Assembly (NCBI RefSeq): GCF_014645695.1
Contig: NZ_BMMF01000006.1
Coordinates: 195,322 to 259,321 of the forward strand
Direction of reading: 5' to 3'
DNA: 64,000 nucleotides
DNA from: Salinarimonas ramus
GTDB taxonomy: Bacteria > Pseudomonadota > Alphaproteobacteria > Rhizobiales > Beijerinckiaceae
Shown here in pieces: positions 60,757 through 64,000 of this stretch. Numbering within the stretch: position 1 is the stretch's first letter; each line of letters opens with the position of its first letter. The notes under the pieces are model-generated. The model had not been told where the DNA came from. It saw only the letters and a list, made by a program, of their open reading frames with translations, and made no database searches. The translations under genes were made by a program, and so were the position numbers.

Positions 60757-62647
60757 GGGAGGCCGCGCGCTCGTCCTCCGCCTGCTTGAGCAGCGCGCGC
60801 GCCTCGTCCGCCTCGCGCTGACGGTTCCACATGGCGGCGTAGACGCCCTCCGCGGCGAGGAGCTGCGCGTGCGAGCCGCGCTCGACGATCTCGCCCTTGT
60901 CGAGGACGATGATCTCGTCGGCGCCCACCACCGTCGAGAGGCGGTGCGCGATGACGAGCGTCGTGCGTCCGCGGCTCACACGGTCGAGCGCGTCCTGGAT
61001 CTCCTTCTCGGTGAAGGAGTCGAGCGCGGACGTCGCCTCGTCGAGGAGCAGGATCGGCGGGCTCTTGAGGATGGTGCGGGCGATGGCGACGCGCTGCTTC
61101 TCGCCGCCCGAGAGCTTGAGGCCGCGCTCGCCCACCGGCGTGTCGTAGCCCTCCGGCAGGCTTTCCACGAAGCGGTCGATCTGGGCGAGGCGGGCGGCCT
61201 CGCGGACCTCCTCCTCGCTCGCGTCCCAGCGGCCGTAGCGGATGTTGTAGCCGATCGTGTCGTTGAACAGCACCGTGTCCTGCGGGACCATGCCGATGGC
61301 CGAGCGCAGGCTCTCCTGCGTCACCGCGGCGATGTCCTGCCCGTCCACGAGGATGCGCCCACCCTGCGGCTCGTAGAAGCGGAAGAGCAGCCGCGAGATC
61401 GTCGACTTGCCCGCGCCCGAGGGACCGACGATGGCGATCGTCCTGCCGGCGGGCACCGTGAAGGAGATACCCTTCAGGATCGGCCGGTCCGGATTGTAGG
61501 AGAAGCGTACGTCCTCGAAGGCGACGGCGGCGTCCCCCACCGCGAGCGGCTTGGCGTCCGGCCTGTCCTGGATCTCGGGGTCGCGGTCGAGGATCGCGAA
61601 CATGTCGGAGATGTCGATGAGCGCCTGCTTGATCTCGCGATAGACCATGCCCATGAAGTTCAACGGGATGAAGAGCTGGATCAGCATGGCGTTGACCAGC
61701 ACGAAGTCGCCGATCGACGCCGATCCCGCCAGGATGTCGCGCACGGCGAGGATCATCACCGTGGTCATGCCGATGGTGAAGATGATCGCCTGCCCGCCGT
61801 TGAGGAAGGCGAGCGAGGTGTAGGTCTGCACCGAGGCGCGCTCGTAGCCCTCCATGGAGCGGTCGTAGCGCGCCATCTCTCGCTTCTCGGCGCCGAAATA
61901 CTTCACCGTCTCGAAGTTGAGCAGCGCGTCGATCGCCTTGGTGTTGGCGTCGGTGTCGCTCTCGTTCATCCGCTTTCGGATGGCGATGCGCCATTTCGTG
62001 GCCTGGTAGGTGAAGGCGAGATAGGCCGTCACCATCGCGAGCACCACGGCGGAATAGATCAGGTTGAACTCCCAGGCGAGGATGACGAGCACCAGCACGA
62101 GCTCGACGATCGTCGGCACCAGGGTGAGGATCATCAGCCGCGTCAGCTCCTCGATGCCGTTTCGCCCGCGCTCGAGCACGCGGGTGAGCCCGCCCGTCTT
62201 TCGCTCGAGATGGAAGCGAAGGGACAGCGAGTGCAGGTGCGAGAAGAGCTGCGAGGCCATCTTGCGCACGGCGTGCATCGCGACCTTGGCGAAGACGCCG
62301 TCGCGCATCTGGGTGAGCACCGCCATCAGCACCCGCGAGAGACCGTAGAGGACGGTGAGCAGGATCGGCGCGCCGAACAGCCAGGCCCAGGCCTCGCCGC
62401 CGGGTGTGTCGGTCGCGTCGGAGGCGCCCGTCACGGCGACGAGCGCGTCCGTCGCCCACTTGAAGGTGAAGGGCGTGACCATGGTCACGCCCTTGGCGAG
62501 GATCAGCAGCCCGAAGGCGATGTAGATGCGTCGCTGCAGGTCCGGGCGCCCGTGGGGCCACAGATAGGGCCAGAGGCGCGAGAAGGTGGCGACGAGGCTT
62601 GCTTCCTCGCGGCCGGCGGCGGCGGAGGATTGGGCGTCTGGGGGCAT
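60734..62647 (-). CDS. Atm1/HMT1-type ABC exporter (half-transporter)
   Basis: A 637-aa homodimeric exporter with six N-terminal helices (about 40-330) and a C-terminal ATPase (Walker [10 protein letters not shown], signature [16 protein letters not shown], Walker [13 protein letters not shown]). [20 protein letters not shown] and [20 protein letters not shown] are characteristic of the Atm1/HMT1 family, which exports glutathione-related sulfur or metal complexes, linked to Fe-S and heavy-metal homeostasis. Substrate here unproved. Confidence 0.92.
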   Translation of the reverse strand: MPPDAQSSAAAGREEASLVATFSRLWPYLWPHGRPDLQRRIYIAFGLLILAKGVTMVTPFTFKWATDALVAVTGASDATDTPGGEAWAWLFGAPILLTVLYGLSRVLMAVLTQMRDGVFAKVAMHAVRKMASQLFSHLHSLSLRFHLERKTGGLTRVLERGRNGIEELTRLMILTLVPTIVELVLVLVILAWEFNLIYSAVVLAMVTAYLAFTYQATKWRIAIRKRMNESDTDANTKAIDALLNFETVKYFGAEKREMARYDRSMEGYERASVQTYTSLAFLNGGQAIIFTIGMTTVMILAVRDILAGSASIGDFVLVNAMLIQLFIPLNFMGMVYREIKQALIDISDMFAILDRDPEIQDRPDAKPLAVGDAAVAFEDVRFSYNPDRPILKGISFTVPAGRTIAIVGPSGAGKSTISRLLFRFYEPQGGRILVDGQDIAAVTQESLRSAIGMVPQDTVLFNDTIGYNIRYGRWDASEEEVREAARLAQIDRFVESLPEGYDTPVGERGLKLSGGEKQRVAIARTILKSPPILLLDEATSALDSFTEKEIQDALDRVSRGRTTLVIAHRLSTVVGADEIIVLDKGEIVERGSHAQLLAAEGVYAAMWNRQREADEARALLKQAEDERAASLRIAIAE

Positions 62648-62728
62648 GAGGCTGCTTCGATCGATTCCAGGGTGCCGCCTCTATATGGCAGCTCGGGCAG
62701 GTAAATCACCCCCCGTCCGACGACGCCC

Positions 62729-64000
62729 TCATCCCGTGAAGCGCTCGCGCAGCGCCGTCTTCTGGATCTTGCCCGTCGCCGTGTGCGGGATCTCCTCCAC
62801 GAACACGATCCGGTCCGGTAATTGCCACTTGGCGAGCCGTGCCGCGAGATGCGCGCGGATGCCGGCCTCGTCGGGCTCCACGCCCGCCCGGGGCACGACG
62901 ACGAGGAGCGGGCGCTCGCCCCATTTCTCGTCGGGCACGCCGATGGCCGCCGCCTCGGCGACATGGGGATGGCCGACCGCGAGGTTCTCGAGCTCGATCG
63001 AGGAGATCCACTCGCCGCCGGACTTGATCACGTCCTTCGAGCGATCGACGACCTGCATGTTGCCGAAGCGGTCGATGGTCGCGACGTCGCCCGTGTCGAA
63101 ATAGCCGTCGGCGTCGAGGATCGGCTCCTCGCGCCGGAAATAGGCCTTTGCGATCGCGGGCCCGCGCACCTTCAGGCGCCCGAAGGCCGTGCCGTCCCAG
63201 GGCAGCGCGCGCCCCTCGTCGTCCTCGATCCGCATCTCGATGCCGAAGAAGGCGTGGCCGGCGCGCTCCTTGACGTCGAGCCAGGCGTCCGCGTCGAGAT
63301 CGCCGTAATCGGGCTTGAGCGAGCAGACGGTGCCGAGCGGGCTCATCTCCGTCATGCCCCAGGCGTGCATCACCTCGACGCCGTAGCGATCCCGGAAGGC
63401 CTGCGTCACCGCCCGCGGGCAGGCGGAGCCGCCGATGACGACGCGATCGAGATCGGGAAGCGTCGTCCCCGTGGCTTCGAGATGCTGGAGGAGCGCGAAC
63501 CAGACGGTGGGCACCGCGGCGCTGATGGAGACACGCTCCGACACGAGGAGCTCGGCGAGGGAGGCGCCGTCGAGCTTCGGCCCCGGCATCACCAGCGTCG
63601 CGCCCACCATGGGCGCCGAGAAGCCGAAGGACCAGCCGTTGGCGTGGAAGAGCGGCACGACCGGCATCGCGACGTCGCGCGAGGAGAGGCCGAGCGCGTC
63701 GCGCTGGTTCGCCGTCATGGCGTGGAGCACGTTGGAGCGGTGGGAATAGAGTACGCCCTTGGGCTCGCCCGTCGTGCCGGACGTGTAGCACAGGCCCGCG
63801 GCCGCGTTCTCGTCGAGCGTCGCCCAGGCGAAATCGTCGTCGGCCTCGGCCAGCCAGTCCTCGTAGGCGACGGCCTCGCGCAGGGTCGTCTCCGGCATGT
63901 GCGCGCCGTCGGTGAGGACGACGAAGCGCCGGATGGCGGGCAGCCGCTCCTGCAGGCGCTCCATCAAGGGCACGAAGGTGAGGTCGAGGAAGAGGAGGCG
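62729..64000 (-). CDS. Acyl-CoA synthetase (AMP-binding), 5' part outside window
   Basis: C-terminal 424 codons of an adenylate-forming acyl-CoA ligase; the frame is open to the window edge. The AMP motif [71 protein letters not shown] and the closing Lys in [17 protein letters not shown] are complete. [11 protein letters not shown] just inside the edge is typical of AlkK-type medium-chain enzymes. Full length is probably about 540 aa. Confidence 0.94.
   Translation of the reverse strand, partial: RLLFLDLTFVPLMERLQERLPAIRRFVVLTDGAHMPETTLREAVAYEDWLAEADDDFAWATLDENAAAGLCYTSGTTGEPKGVLYSHRSNVLHAMTANQRDALGLSSRDVAMPVVPLFHANGWSFGFSAPMVGATLVMPGPKLDGASLAELLVSERVSISAAVPTVWFALLQHLEATGTTLPDLDRVVIGGSACPRAVTQAFRDRYGVEVMHAWGMTEMSPLGTVCSLKPDYGDLDADAWLDVKERAGHAFFGIEMRIEDDEGRALPWDGTAFGRLKVRGPAIAKAYFRREEPILDADGYFDTGDVATIDRFGNMQVVDRSKDVIKSGGEWISSIELENLAVGHPHVAEAAAIGVPDEKWGERPLLVVVPRAGVEPDEAGIRAHLAARLAKWQLPDRIVFVEEIPHTATGKIQKTALRERFTG

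Overview
The window is GC-rich (roughly 70% by eye) chromosomal DNA of an alphaproteobacterium, most likely in Hyphomicrobiales (Rhizobiales). The lineage is inferred from content: a CpdR response regulator, a perfect TTAA-N7-TTAA CtrA-type site upstream of minCDE, an EcfG-type general-stress promoter, a DUF1127 protein, TrmFO, an OlsB-type ornithine-lipid acyltransferase, and two copies of an alpha-r8/MmgR-like small RNA with the TTTCCTCCCT motif. I see no rRNA, insertion sequence, CRISPR array, prophage or plasmid genes. Almost everything reads as a chromosomal backbone with compact operons and many 4-bp ATGA/GTGA overlaps.

Layout. 1-3.6 kb: an Mla-type lipid-transport operon (mlaE-mlaF-mlaD, minus strand, mlaD cut by the window edge). 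3.7-6.0 kb: a dipeptide epimerase and a PaaK-like ligase. 6.0-9.1 kb: a structured leader or sRNA with a 14-codon ORF and a terminator, a DUF2336 gene, and a secreted PRC-barrel protein behind an EcfG-type promoter. 9.2-12.7 kb: DUF1491, a peptidoglycan-binding protein, a PAS histidine kinase and a small membrane protein. 12.8-17.4 kb: an alpha-r8-like sRNA, a TPP riboswitch driving thiBPQ, and a TVP38-family membrane protein. 17.4-20.2 kb: trmFO, an unknown gene with a possible leaderless promoter, and a DUF1127 protein. 20.4-24.6 kb: the four-gene Anbu operon (ATP-grasp, alpha-E, transglutaminase-like, Anbu peptidase), whose transglutaminase-like member has Pro where the catalytic Cys should be. 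24.8-27.6 kb: LysE exporter, DUF2189, DsbA-family protein and a small ORF. 27.6-32.5 kb: a TRAP transporter with a GntR/FCD regulator, an N-formylglutamate-amidohydrolase-like enzyme and a palindromic operator candidate. 32.8-34.5 kb: cpdR, tRNA-Val(GAC), and a lower-GC islet with an AbiJ/HEPN-like gene. 34.6-41.7 kb: ABC-F ATPase, hydrolase, DUF4149, GH13 enzyme and minCDE. 41.8-45.4 kb: a second alpha-r8-like sRNA and a branched-chain amino-acid-type ABC transporter with fused LivH-LivM. 45.6-54.0 kb: hybrid histidine kinase, OlsB-like acyltransferase, SDR protein, phospholipase D-like enzyme and a GGDEF/EAL protein. 54.1-64.0 kb: purMN, CDP-alcohol phosphatidyltransferase, NnrU, an FeS-type photolyase with an atypical SDR, a formyltransferase, DUF2256, an Atm1-type ABC exporter and a truncated acyl-CoA synthetase.

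Themes. Several genes concern the envelope (Mla, OlsB, PLD, CDP-alcohol transferase, peptidoglycan-binding protein) and cell-cycle control (CpdR, CtrA site, Min system, PAS kinase). The items I would look at first are the Anbu operon with its Cys-less transglutaminase-like protein, the two alpha-r8-like sRNAs, the mini-ORF RNA at about 6.1 kb, the tRNA-adjacent defence-like islet, and the 61-residue repeats in MlaD.
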